Assembly (NCBI GenBank): GCA_945883845.1
Contig: CAMCYI010000023.1
Coordinates: forward strand, 1-51,149
Origin: Bacteriovorax stolpii
GTDB taxonomy: Bacteria; Bdellovibrionota; Bacteriovoracia; Bacteriovoracales; Bacteriovoracaceae
DNA length: 51,149 nt
Direction of reading: 5' to 3'
In this document: positions 16,259 through 23,711 of the stretch, piece after piece
How positions within the stretch are numbered: the stretch's first letter is position 1
Layout: each line of letters starts with the position of its first letter
Program-made: the position numbers and the translations under genes
The notes under the pieces: generated by a model
The model's input: only the letters and a program-made list of their open reading frames with translations
What the model was told of the DNA's origin: nothing
Databases searched by the model: none

Positions 16259-16836
16259 TGGGACTCCTTCACGAGCATTTTATCTTTCTGCGCGAGTTGA
16301 ATGACTGAATGACCTGTTGGTAACCAGGGCAGATCGTGCTCAATGATGATAAAACTTTTACCAGTTTTCATAGAAGAGACGATAAAGTTTTTGAGATAAT
16401 CTTTCCTGACCGCATCCAGGTTCAATGTTGGTTCATCGAGGATCAATAGCGATTTCATCGTTGAAAGTCCGACTACTAATTTCAAGGCCTGATTCTCACC
16501 TCCGGATAAACCCTGAAGGGGCCGGTCTTCTTTTTCATTCATGCCAAACTGTTTCCAGAGTTGACTGAATTTATCAGCATCCAACGTCTGTTGGTGGTGA
16601 CTTAAAAGAATTTCTTTGAACACTGAGAGCTTCCGGTCGTAAAAATGGTGCAGCGGCGGTTGGGGAATAAAAACTGATGTGGACTCAAAATGGTCATGAA
16701 TTTTTTCTGCCAGAGTTGATTTACCGACTCCATTTTCTCCCACGAAAACAAGGCACTCGCCATGAGGCAGCGAAAATTCTACGTCGCATCCGACGTGTGG
16801 CAAAAAATGAGGATCTATCAAGTTAAAACGAAACAT
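16246..16836 (-). CDS. ABC importer ATPase (partner of the FecCD permease)
   Basis: The nucleotide-binding subunit of the importer. It has Walker A GENGVGKSTLAEKI, signature LSGGENQALKL, Walker B LLILDEPTLNLD and the His switch IIIEHDLPWL. I start at the ATG giving MFRFNLIDPHFL (196 residues), the point where ABC homology begins. Longer in-frame starts (for example 16884 or further upstream) would run into the divergent M48 gene on the other strand. No good Shine-Dalgarno is visible before 16836, so the exact start is uncertain. It is followed by the permease with a 13-base overlap. Confidence 0.85.
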   Translation of the reverse strand: MFRFNLIDPHFLPHVGCDVEFSLPHGECLVFVGENGVGKSTLAEKIHDHFESTSVFIPQPPLHHFYDRKLSVFKEILLSHHQQTLDADKFSQLWKQFGMNEKEDRPLQGLSGGENQALKLVVGLSTMKSLLILDEPTLNLDAVRKDYLKNFIVSSMKTGKSFIIIEHDLPWLPTGHSVIQLAQKDKMLVKESQWTT

Positions 16837-16894
16837 ACAAAGTGGATCATATCTGCTAAGGTGACAGGTGTTAATGTTTTTCATGGAGTTTGAA

Positions 16895-17881
16895 ATGAAA
16901 CAAGTATCTAACCTCTTAATGGTTTTCCTTTTTATCCTTTCGGCCTGTGCTACCAAAAGCTCTGACCGATACAGAGAAGGTGACAACAAGGGACAGGCAG
17001 TTGCTCTGACAGTTGAAGAAGAGAAAAAACTCACACGTGAGGCTCTTCCTCAAATGAGTAAGGAATATCCCAAAGTAGAAAACCGTAAATTGCAGGAATA
17101 CATTGAGCGAATGGGTCAAAAAATTGTTCGCGCCAACAATCTGAACGGCCATCCCTATACTTATACATTCACAGCTGTTGATTCTCCGATGGTCAACGCC
17201 TTCGCCATGCCAGCAGGAAGTGTGTTTATTACAGCACCGATCATTGCGATGGCAGACTCAGAAGCTGAGATCGCCGGAGTTCTTGGGCACGAAATCGGTC
17301 ACGTCGTTGCCCGACACACGGCCGAGAGAATGTATGTCGCCAAGAAAGAGCAAGGGAAAACCTGGCTCATGGGTGGTATCGGCGCGGGTGTAGGACTTGC
17401 TGCAGGATTTTTCCTTGGTAAAAAAATGTGCGATCCAAAAGACACTGTTTGCCGCGGTAAATTTGCTCTCGGTGGTGGTGCTGTTGGAGCAGCCGGTGGT
17501 CTGATGGTTCAAAAATACGGCTTCATGAAAAACTCACAGGAAGATGAACTTGAATCTGACAGAGTAGGATTCCGGTACGCTGTTAATACTGGTTACGATA
17601 AAAACAAAGTAGGAGACTTCTACGCAAAACTTCAGGCGATGGAAAAAGAATCGAAGAAAAGTGGTAACGCTGTTACGAACTGGCTCTCAGATGCCATGTC
17701 TTCTCACCCGCCATCAGATTCTCGTGTTTCTCAGGCAAGTGAGCTGAAAGGTAAACTTCAGAATAATTCGTCACTCGTGTCTACGCCTGAATTTGAATCA
17801 ATGAGAAGTATTGCCCGGGAGATTGTCAAAAAATCAGAAGCAGCAGCGAGAGCGAAAGCGAAGACTGCGACTAAGGGCTAG
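16895..17881 (+). CDS. M48-family metalloprotease lipoprotein
   Basis: A periplasmic zinc protease of the M48 family (BepA/LoiP-like), probably in envelope protein quality control. It has lipobox LSAC, the core PMVNAFAMPAGSVFIT, HEIGHVVARH (H132, E133, H136) and ESDRVG (E220 as third ligand). A Gly-rich hydrophobic insert (GGIGAGVGLAAGFFLG and GGGAVGAAGG) lies between the HEXXH helix and the third ligand, as in BepA-like proteins. GGAG lies 6 bases before the chosen ATG. The gene runs opposite to its neighbours: head-to-head with the ABC ATPase and overlapping the tail of the gene at 17871-18683 by 11 bases. Confidence 0.93.
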   Translation: MKQVSNLLMVFLFILSACATKSSDRYREGDNKGQAVALTVEEEKKLTREALPQMSKEYPKVENRKLQEYIERMGQKIVRANNLNGHPYTYTFTAVDSPMVNAFAMPAGSVFITAPIIAMADSEAEIAGVLGHEIGHVVARHTAERMYVAKKEQGKTWLMGGIGAGVGLAAGFFLGKKMCDPKDTVCRGKFALGGGAVGAAGGLMVQKYGFMKNSQEDELESDRVGFRYAVNTGYDKNKVGDFYAKLQAMEKESKKSGNAVTNWLSDAMSSHPPSDSRVSQASELKGKLQNNSSLVSTPEFESMRSIAREIVKKSEAAARAKAKTATKG

Positions 17882-18683
17882 CGGCCACTTCAAAGTAGTT
17901 CCATGCCTCAAGTTGCGTGAGGCCTGGAACTAAAGATCCAGGATAAGTCAGTACCCAGTAATTCTTTTCCTTAACCAGATTTTTCATCCCTTCACTTCCG
18001 GAATCTTTCACCAGGATATGCAGAGTATTTTTTGGCATGGAATGCATGATCTTCGCAGACCAGTTAACGTAGGCCAGAGGTGAAGGATATGTTTTGATTT
18101 TCTTCTGCTGGAGTAGCCATTTCACAACTCCATCCTGAACGATGATCATCTCCGGGGGCCGGCCATTGTTCAAACCACCCAGATAATAGACGACACTTCG
18201 ATCTTGAGGAGTTTGCTGGAGAAGAGTTGCTGCAGAATTTTCCATTTTCATTCTCAAGGCAGAAAATTCTTTTTCACACCCTTGAACAAATAAGGCCAAT
18301 TCTTTCTCTACAAGGTGACCAACCTCAAGCGGATTGAGTCCCCTCGTTTTGATTTCAATGGACTGAATGGAACTGATGGGTGCCAGCACAGAATTGATTT
18401 CGCGACTTTCATCATAAAATAAGACTCCACCGCCCAACTCTTTGAAAGTGTCGTGAGAGAGGTAGATCCCTGCCGGAAATCTTCTGCCACTGAATTCAGA
18501 TTTCTGTATGGGGTTGAAGACGGAAATGCCTTTTACGACTGGATTAGTAAGAAGGCCCATTTCTCTCAGGGCCACTGAAGTGACTCCGGAGAAACTATAA
18601 ACTTTCGAAACATGCTTTTTAAACTGGCAGGCGCCAGACTCAAAGGAAAATAAAAAGAGCAGAAGACTAAGCGAGATGCGCAT
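17871..18683 (-). CDS. Probable substrate-binding protein of the FecCD-type importer
   Basis: The 270-residue exported protein (signal MRISLSLLLFLFSFESGA) resembles class III periplasmic binding proteins (BtuF/FhuD fold). It opens with VYSFSGVTSVALREMG followed by a VKGISVF strand, has a central long helix, and a second lobe with VVYYLGG and LVPGLTQLEAWNYF. The match is to fold pattern, not to a named family, so the call is moderate. It starts inside the end of the RNase HI gene (17-base overlap, GAGG 7 bases upstream). Its likely partners, ATPase and permease, lie downstream on the same strand beyond the antisense M48 gene. Confidence 0.55.
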   Translation of the reverse strand: MRISLSLLLFLFSFESGACQFKKHVSKVYSFSGVTSVALREMGLLTNPVVKGISVFNPIQKSEFSGRRFPAGIYLSHDTFKELGGGVLFYDESREINSVLAPISSIQSIEIKTRGLNPLEVGHLVEKELALFVQGCEKEFSALRMKMENSAATLLQQTPQDRSVVYYLGGLNNGRPPEMIIVQDGVVKWLLQQKKIKTYPSPLAYVNWSAKIMHSMPKNTLHILVKDSGSEGMKNLVKEKNYWVLTYPGSLVPGLTQLEAWNYFEVAASP

Positions 18684-19326
18684 CCATGACCTCGTTCGCC
18701 TTGCGATCACAATACTCATTTTGAGGATGGCCCGCGTGGCCTTTCACCCAAACCCACTCCACCTGCATGAAATTATTTTTCACTTCGTCGAGCTCTTGCC
18801 ATAGTTCAAGATTTTCAGGTGCCTTGTTATCAGCTTTTTTCCAACCTCTCGACTTCCAACCGGCAACCCATGTCTTCATTCCATCCACGACGTATTTTGA
18901 ATCTGTGAGCACTTTAATTTTTGTCAGGAGCGGATCGAGTCCTTTCTCAGGAAGAGTAGACTTTAATTCCCGCAGACCATATATCGGCCCGCTCAATTCC
19001 ATTTTATTATTGGTGGTCATGCCTGAGAACTCGACACCTTCGATGAGTATGCTGCCGGCGTGATCCTGAACAACAAAGGCATAAGCACCTGGACCCGGAT
19101 TTCCGCGACATCCACCATCAGAGTAAAGAGCTATCGTCATCGGTTCAGTGCTGATTTCGGCCGGGGGTGGAAGTGGCCTGTCGCCCGAATCGCTGTCACT
19201 TTCCTCGACGCTTTCAATGGAGCTTTGAATCTGTTGAAAGGCCTCCAGAATCGATTCCGGGAGGGTCATTTGAGAATCCAGCCATTTCTTAACAGATTGC
19301 AGAGATCTCAAGTGCTTTTTTTTCAT
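18667..19326 (-). CDS. rnhA: Ribonuclease HI with N-terminal extension
   Basis: Degrades the RNA strand of RNA-DNA hybrids. The RNase H domain starts near residue 63 and carries the Asp-Glu-Asp catalytic set: YSDGGCRGNPGPG (D70), NNKMELSG (E110), LTDSKYVV (D142), followed by GHAGHPQNEYCDRKAN for the His loop and last Asp. An extra ~62 residues at the N-terminus are charged, with an Asp/Glu/Ser-rich linker before the domain. AAAGG lies 6 bases before the ATG, so the extension is probably real. The downstream binding-protein gene overlaps the 3' end. Confidence 0.95.
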   Translation of the reverse strand: MKKKHLRSLQSVKKWLDSQMTLPESILEAFQQIQSSIESVEESDSDSGDRPLPPPAEISTEPMTIALYSDGGCRGNPGPGAYAFVVQDHAGSILIEGVEFSGMTTNNKMELSGPIYGLRELKSTLPEKGLDPLLTKIKVLTDSKYVVDGMKTWVAGWKSRGWKKADNKAPENLELWQELDEVKNNFMQVEWVWVKGHAGHPQNEYCDRKANEVMDAHLA

Positions 19327-19430
19327 TCCTCGCCTTTTATCCGGAGCAGCAAAGTGCGCTTTCCCTTTGCCAATTTTTTAACGCAAGAGTATCTTTCCAA
19401 GAACAAAAACCCCTCTGTGAGGCACTGCCC

Positions 19431-19928
19431 TTGAGTCTTCCATTTTCGATTAAAGTTTATAAACAATACTTTAATTTTGCATCCTCGCATTTCATGATTT
19501 TTGAAAATGGCACAAGAGAGCCACTTCATGGTCATAATTATCGCGTGCAAGTCAAAGGCGAAGCTCCATCACTGGAAGGTGATATGGTTTTTGATTTTCT
19601 TGATATTAAGCCTATCGTGCGCGAGATCTGCGACAGTCTCGATCACAAACTTCTGATCCCCAAAGAGAACAAGCACCTTAAAATTTACAGCGAAAAGAAA
19701 AATATTGTGATTCAAACTCCGGACGAGAGCATCTTCTCAATTCCGGAATCAGATGTCCTTCTTCTTCCAATCCAGAATTCAAGTGCAGAAAGAATTGCTG
19801 TCTACATCTGCGACGAAATCCGCACTGCCGTTAAACAGCGCTTTAATTACACATTTACCAGCCTCGAAGTTGAGGTTGAAGAAACACCGGGCCAGTCTGC
19901 CGTGTATGTTCACAGGGAAACGGTATGA
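19431..19928 (+). CDS. 6-pyruvoyl-tetrahydropterin synthase family, PTPS-III-like
   Basis: A small zinc enzyme of the PTPS/QueD family acting on 7,8-dihydroneopterin triphosphate-type substrates. Zinc ligands are H20 (SSHF), H33 and H35 (LHGHNY). Where PTPS and QueD have a catalytic Cys just before HGH, this protein has REPLHGHNY: no Cys, but E30. That is the pattern of PTPS-III, proposed to make 6-hydroxymethyl-dihydropterin and replace FolB in folate synthesis. The C-terminal VEVEETPGQSAVY carries the conserved Glu. The start is TTG with a GAGG-like site upstream. The gene overlaps the downstream M14 peptidase by 4 bases. Confidence 0.82.
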   Translation: MSLPFSIKVYKQYFNFASSHFMIFENGTREPLHGHNYRVQVKGEAPSLEGDMVFDFLDIKPIVREICDSLDHKLLIPKENKHLKIYSEKKNIVIQTPDESIFSIPESDVLLLPIQNSSAERIAVYICDEIRTAVKQRFNYTFTSLEVEVEETPGQSAVYVHRETV

Positions 19929-20620
19929 TCTTTTCAGAAATCGACAAAGGTTCATCCGCAGAAGGATATGATATTCCCGTTTTTAAAACGGATATCAAAG
20001 CACCGAAGTATCTCTACCTTATTGGTGGAGTACACGGTGATGAAGTTGAAGGCGTATACGTCCTGAAAGAACTCTTTCAATGGCTCAAACTTGAGCATTC
20101 AATGAAAGACATGCCCATCATCGTTATTCCTATCCTTAACGTTGATGGTTACCGTGCTCAATCCCGGGTTAATGCTCACTCTGTGGATCTGAATAGAAAT
20201 CTTCCGACGAAAGACTGGAGTAACACTCACACCCAGGCCAAATACAATCCGGGAACGAAGCCACTATCTGAACCTGAGAATCAATTCCTCGTTAAACTTC
20301 TCGATAAATATAAGCCCGGCCTCATCATTTCTTTCCACACATGGAAGCCCATTCTGAATTATAACGGTGATTGTCAGGACATTGCTGAATTCATGGCCGG
20401 TTTTAATAAGTATGAAATTTCATCTGATATCGGTTATCCGACACCTGGTTCTCTTGGAACCTTTGCTGTTGAAAAGTATGAAGCACCAGTGCTGACTTTT
20501 GAATGCCCTGAACTCAAAAAACATCGTGAGAGCCTGAAAGAAATCTGGAAGGAAAACGAAGAGGGTTTGAAGAGTATTTTTAAATCCGATCTGATTTCTA
20601 AAAAACTTAAGCCGCAGTAA
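19925..20620 (+). CDS. M14-family zinc carboxypeptidase (MpaA-like)
   Basis: A metallocarboxypeptidase of the M14 family, with murein tripeptide amidase MpaA as the closest functional type. Motifs: GVHGDEVEG (zinc H37 and E40), ILNVDGY, DLNRNLPTKDW (the Arg pair that binds substrate carboxylate), FHTW (zinc H138) and TFECPE (catalytic E193). It lacks a signal peptide, which suits cytoplasmic recycling of cell-wall peptides; in a predator, cell-wall processing is another possibility. The ATG overlaps the stop of the PTPS-III gene by 4 bases. A strong terminator follows. Confidence 0.9.
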   Translation: MIFSEIDKGSSAEGYDIPVFKTDIKAPKYLYLIGGVHGDEVEGVYVLKELFQWLKLEHSMKDMPIIVIPILNVDGYRAQSRVNAHSVDLNRNLPTKDWSNTHTQAKYNPGTKPLSEPENQFLVKLLDKYKPGLIISFHTWKPILNYNGDCQDIAEFMAGFNKYEISSDIGYPTPGSLGTFAVEKYEAPVLTFECPELKKHRESLKEIWKENEEGLKSIFKSDLISKKLKPQ

Positions 20621-20651
20621 AAAAAAGCCTTCCGAAGAAGGCTTTTTTTTT
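20621..20651. terminator. Bidirectional intrinsic terminator
   Basis: AAGCCTTC/GAAGGCTT with a CGAA loop is preceded by A residues and followed by about nine T residues, serving the M14 peptidase gene on the plus strand and the ferredoxin gene on the minus strand. Confidence 0.92.
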
Positions 20652-20653
20652 AA

Positions 20654-21526
20654 TTAAGAAGCTTTGGTATATTTGATGACTTCTACAGGGCAGGCTTCTG
20701 CAGCTTCCTGAATGCGAAGACCGTCATCCAGTGGTGCATTGAGACGAATGATACAAGTGTCGGCCAGAACTTCGAAAACTTCCTTGTAAATATCTTCGCA
20801 AGCGTTACAGACAATACATCCAGGCTCGATCCAGACTTTTGCAATGGGAAAGTTAGGAACAGCTTCTTTTGCAGGACCCGCAGCAGCAGCTCCTCCACCC
20901 ATACCGGCAAATTGAGCAGCAAACGCCGGATTCGTAGGAATCGCGAGTTGGACACCTTTACCAGGAACAACATCAGCAATGAAGCTGCGAACAGGAATAT
21001 CAATAGGCGGACCCATTGTTTTAGTAGGACCATTGAGTTTATTGCCAGTCTGATATTCTTCAACGGTCATTTGAGCATCAGTCATGAGCTTCTTGAATTT
21101 AGGGCCTTTCATATCGAACTGAAATGAAACTCCGTCTTTTGTTGAACTCACTTCTACCTGAATCATCGCGAGGTCTAAATTCTTAGCGCCGAGAAGTTCT
21201 ATGAACCCCGGGCCCATATCAACTTCAACAGCGAACGTTCCTGTTTTCGTTTCAAAAGGCTTCTTCACTTCAACTTGAGTTGGAGTACCGAATGGGTTGA
21301 ACAGACGAAGTTTAATGTTATCAATGCGAGCAGGCTCTTTTGCAGAATTCCACTTGAATCCGAAAGCGAAGAAGTTCCCACTTTGAGTTGATCTGAGAAG
21401 AGTCAATTTAGGCTTTCCGAAGAGAGTTTCGAAAGTTCCGATCAGGAGAGAAAGACCGGCAAGGCCCACGACGAGATTTATAACTAAGAATATGGCCACG
21501 CCCATGGCGATTAAGCTGGTTGTCAC
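20654..21526 (-). CDS. Membrane-anchored protein with C-terminal 4Fe-4S ferredoxin domain
   Basis: The 290-residue protein begins with a transmembrane helix (residues ~5-32), followed by a beta-rich region of about 150 residues of unknown family, an Ala/Gly linker, and a C-terminal ferredoxin domain with one cluster site: CIVCNAC plus EACPVEVI, i.e. CxxCxxC...CP. It looks like an electron carrier tethered to the membrane. The GTG start has AGGAG about 6 bases upstream. The partner enzyme is unknown; a ferredoxin-dependent ketoacid oxidoreductase is encoded in this window but not adjacent. Confidence 0.8.
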   Translation of the reverse strand: MTTSLIAMGVAIFLVINLVVGLAGLSLLIGTFETLFGKPKLTLLRSTQSGNFFAFGFKWNSAKEPARIDNIKLRLFNPFGTPTQVEVKKPFETKTGTFAVEVDMGPGFIELLGAKNLDLAMIQVEVSSTKDGVSFQFDMKGPKFKKLMTDAQMTVEEYQTGNKLNGPTKTMGPPIDIPVRSFIADVVPGKGVQLAIPTNPAFAAQFAGMGGGAAAAGPAKEAVPNFPIAKVWIEPGCIVCNACEDIYKEVFEVLADTCIIRLNAPLDDGLRIQEAAEACPVEVIKYTKAS

Positions 21527-21642
21527 AGCGACTCCTATGTATCCTGTTTCTGCAAAAATTATAGCCTAATAGCGCGAAAAGGTGAACAAAAACCTCAATC
21601 CCTTTCTTGTCTGCCACCTGAGTTTTTTTGTACAATGACTGC

Positions 21643-22404
21643 ATGTTTATTCTCGATCAAATCAAAGCATTCACCGTGGCCTTCTGCCTGGGAGTTGCAC
21701 TAATACCGGTTTGTTTAATCGCTGTTCCTTTCAGATTGAAAAAGCGTCTCTCGATTGTCATTCCTTTCTGGAAATTTGCAGCCAGATTCGCGATGCGACA
21801 TGCATGCGTTTCTACCATTGATATTGCCGACGACAGACGTACTCCTGAGTTCAGAGCTCTCGGAGACACCGGCATTTTTATCGCCAATCACCAGAGCTTC
21901 ATCGATATTCCATTGATGGTAACTATGTACGGTGTGCCTCCTATTATGAAGAAAGAAGTCCTCTACGTTCCTTTTATAGGTCAGCTTGGCTGGATTTGCG
22001 GCGCCATGCCTGTTTCAAGATCCAGCATGGGCTCTAAACGAAAAGTTTTTGAGCAAACAAAAAATCGGATTCTGAAAGATAAAATTGGTATTCAGGTTTA
22101 TCCGGAAGGAACAAGGTCAAAAACCGGCGAACCTCAGCCTTTTGAAAATATCAAAAGAGCTCTGCTCGTTCTCGCTTTCAAAGAAAAAATTCCTGTCACT
22201 CCAACAAGTATCTTTGGAACTCGCGGAGTTATGAGTAAGCACGGTTTCTTCATCACTAAACGTCACGTGGGAATTATTGTTCATCAGGAACTCAGACCTG
22301 AAAACTTCCAGACTTCAGATGAATTTGCGAGAGCTTGTTGGGATAAAGTACTAGAAGGTTACATTGAGCTCACTCAGAAGATTGCTCACCTGAATAAAAA
22401 TTGA
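21643..22404 (+). CDS. plsC: 1-acyl-sn-glycerol-3-phosphate acyltransferase
   Basis: Acylates lysophosphatidic acid to phosphatidic acid in membrane lipid synthesis. It has an N-terminal membrane segment, the acyltransferase motif NHQSFID (the HX4D site) and the substrate-binding motif YPEGTRSKTG. The 253-residue length is typical. The ATG giving MFILDQIK is preferred over a TTG 15 bases upstream, although neither has a clear Shine-Dalgarno. Its 3' end overlaps the convergent truB gene by 35 bases. Confidence 0.92.
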   Translation: MFILDQIKAFTVAFCLGVALIPVCLIAVPFRLKKRLSIVIPFWKFAARFAMRHACVSTIDIADDRRTPEFRALGDTGIFIANHQSFIDIPLMVTMYGVPPIMKKEVLYVPFIGQLGWICGAMPVSRSSMGSKRKVFEQTKNRILKDKIGIQVYPEGTRSKTGEPQPFENIKRALLVLAFKEKIPVTPTSIFGTRGVMSKHGFFITKRHVGIIVHQELRPENFQTSDEFARACWDKVLEGYIELTQKIAHLNKN

Positions 22405-23347
22405 TCTTGGGCCTGATTTCCAGAGGAGAAGTGAGCTCTCCCATTCCAATTGTCTTTCCAGTTTCATCACAAACCCAGAAAAATTTATCAGAGACATTTT
22501 CCGTAGCTGATTGAATTTCACAATCTGCTTTTTTGAGAAAGGCCCCACACTGAAACCCGCGCATTTTATCATACGGCAGGGAAAATTTCGGAAGACTCAA
22601 TACTGATTCAATCGGAATCGCTTTTTCCATAATGGGAAGTTCACCATCTTTAGGCCAGTCTTTCATGCGCAAGGCAGATTCCATAGGAACTCCACCCACT
22701 CGCGACCTGACAAGAGATACAAGTGTACCTATGGTCCCGAGGTCATGGCATATATCGGTGAAAAGTGTTCTGACATAAGTGCCAGAACTTACCGTGACCT
22801 CAAATGCCAGATATGGGAATGCGTACTTAACGATTCGAAACGAATAAATTTTTCGAAGAACGGGTTCTTTTTTTATTTCTACGCCCTCACGGGCCCACTG
22901 ATGAAGATTCTTGCCGAGAAACTTTGTTGCAGAATATTTGTGTGGCGCCTGCATGTAATCACCAATGAATTTCTCGCTCAGTCTTTCCTGGAGAAAATCG
23001 ACGGGAAATCTGGAAATCTCTTGCTTGAGATAGGCCGTTTCATCTTTTTGAATGATCTCGCCGGTATAATCTCCGGTCGGAGTTTCAATTCCGAGCTTGC
23101 CGACTGCGAGATAAGTCTTTGGTGAATATTCGTGGATAAACTCGTTGAGTCTGGATGCACCAGCGACTCCAATCATCAACACACCTGAAGCAAAAGGATC
23201 GAGTGTTCCAAAGTGGCCAATTTTCCCATAGCCCTTCGGGAGATTTCTTTTGAAATGTCTTACGACATCGTATGAAGTTATCCGTGCAGGCTTAAAAATA
23301 TTAAAAATGAGTGGAGGAAACTGAACGGGTGGCTTACTTTTCGTCAT
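22370..23347 (-). CDS. truB: tRNA pseudouridine-55 synthase
   Basis: Isomerises U55 in the T loop of tRNA. The catalytic motif is GHFGTLDPFASGVL (catalytic Asp in TLDP); other conserved parts are NIFKPARITSYDVV, YMQAPHKYSATK and VSSGTYVRTLFTDICHDLG. I start at the ATG giving MTKSKPPVQ, which overlaps rbfA by 14 bases, as is common in this operon; longer upstream in-frame starts lie deep in rbfA. It is the last gene of the rimP-nusA-infB-rbfA-truB operon and its tail overlaps the convergent plsC. Confidence 0.96.
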   Translation of the reverse strand: MTKSKPPVQFPPLIFNIFKPARITSYDVVRHFKRNLPKGYGKIGHFGTLDPFASGVLMIGVAGASRLNEFIHEYSPKTYLAVGKLGIETPTGDYTGEIIQKDETAYLKQEISRFPVDFLQERLSEKFIGDYMQAPHKYSATKFLGKNLHQWAREGVEIKKEPVLRKIYSFRIVKYAFPYLAFEVTVSSGTYVRTLFTDICHDLGTIGTLVSLVRSRVGGVPMESALRMKDWPKDGELPIMEKAIPIESVLSLPKFSLPYDKMRGFQCGAFLKKADCEIQSATENVSDKFFWVCDETGKTIGMGELTSPLEIRPKINFYSGEQSSE

Positions 23348-23702
23348 CCGAAGGGTCTTGTAGAAGACGATCGATCTTATTCGCGTCTTCAAACTGAGAA
23401 TTGTAAATGAAGTGAATTTCCGGAGTGTGACGGACGTCCATCTTACCCGAGAGAAGCTTTCTCATTCTTCCGGCAGTGCTTTCAATGGCCTCTTTGGCAT
23501 CTCCGCGCTTGGAGACATCGAAGGTATCCCAGTAAACTTTGGCGTGAGAATAATCCTGAGTCAGTTCAACGTGAGTCACTGAAACATTCATGAGTCTGGA
23601 GTCCGCGAATTCCCTTCTAAGGGCGAGATTAATCTCATCGCGGACTCTTTCCTCGTATTTTAGCTTTGAAAATTTATTTCCGCGTCCCTGTTGTCCGGCC
23701 AC
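23334..23702 (-). CDS. rbfA: Ribosome-binding factor A
   Basis: A KH-fold 30S subunit maturation factor. It shows the family pattern RVRDEINLALRREF, then VSVTHVELTQDYSHAKVYW and the RKLLSGKMDVRHTPEIHFIY segment leading to the C-terminal helix. The 122-residue length is typical. It starts 9 bases after infB and overlaps truB, in the conserved order of this translation operon. Confidence 0.95.
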   Translation of the reverse strand: MAGQQGRGNKFSKLKYEERVRDEINLALRREFADSRLMNVSVTHVELTQDYSHAKVYWDTFDVSKRGDAKEAIESTAGRMRKLLSGKMDVRHTPEIHFIYNSQFEDANKIDRLLQDPSDDEK

Positions 23703-23711
23703 TTTTTGTCC

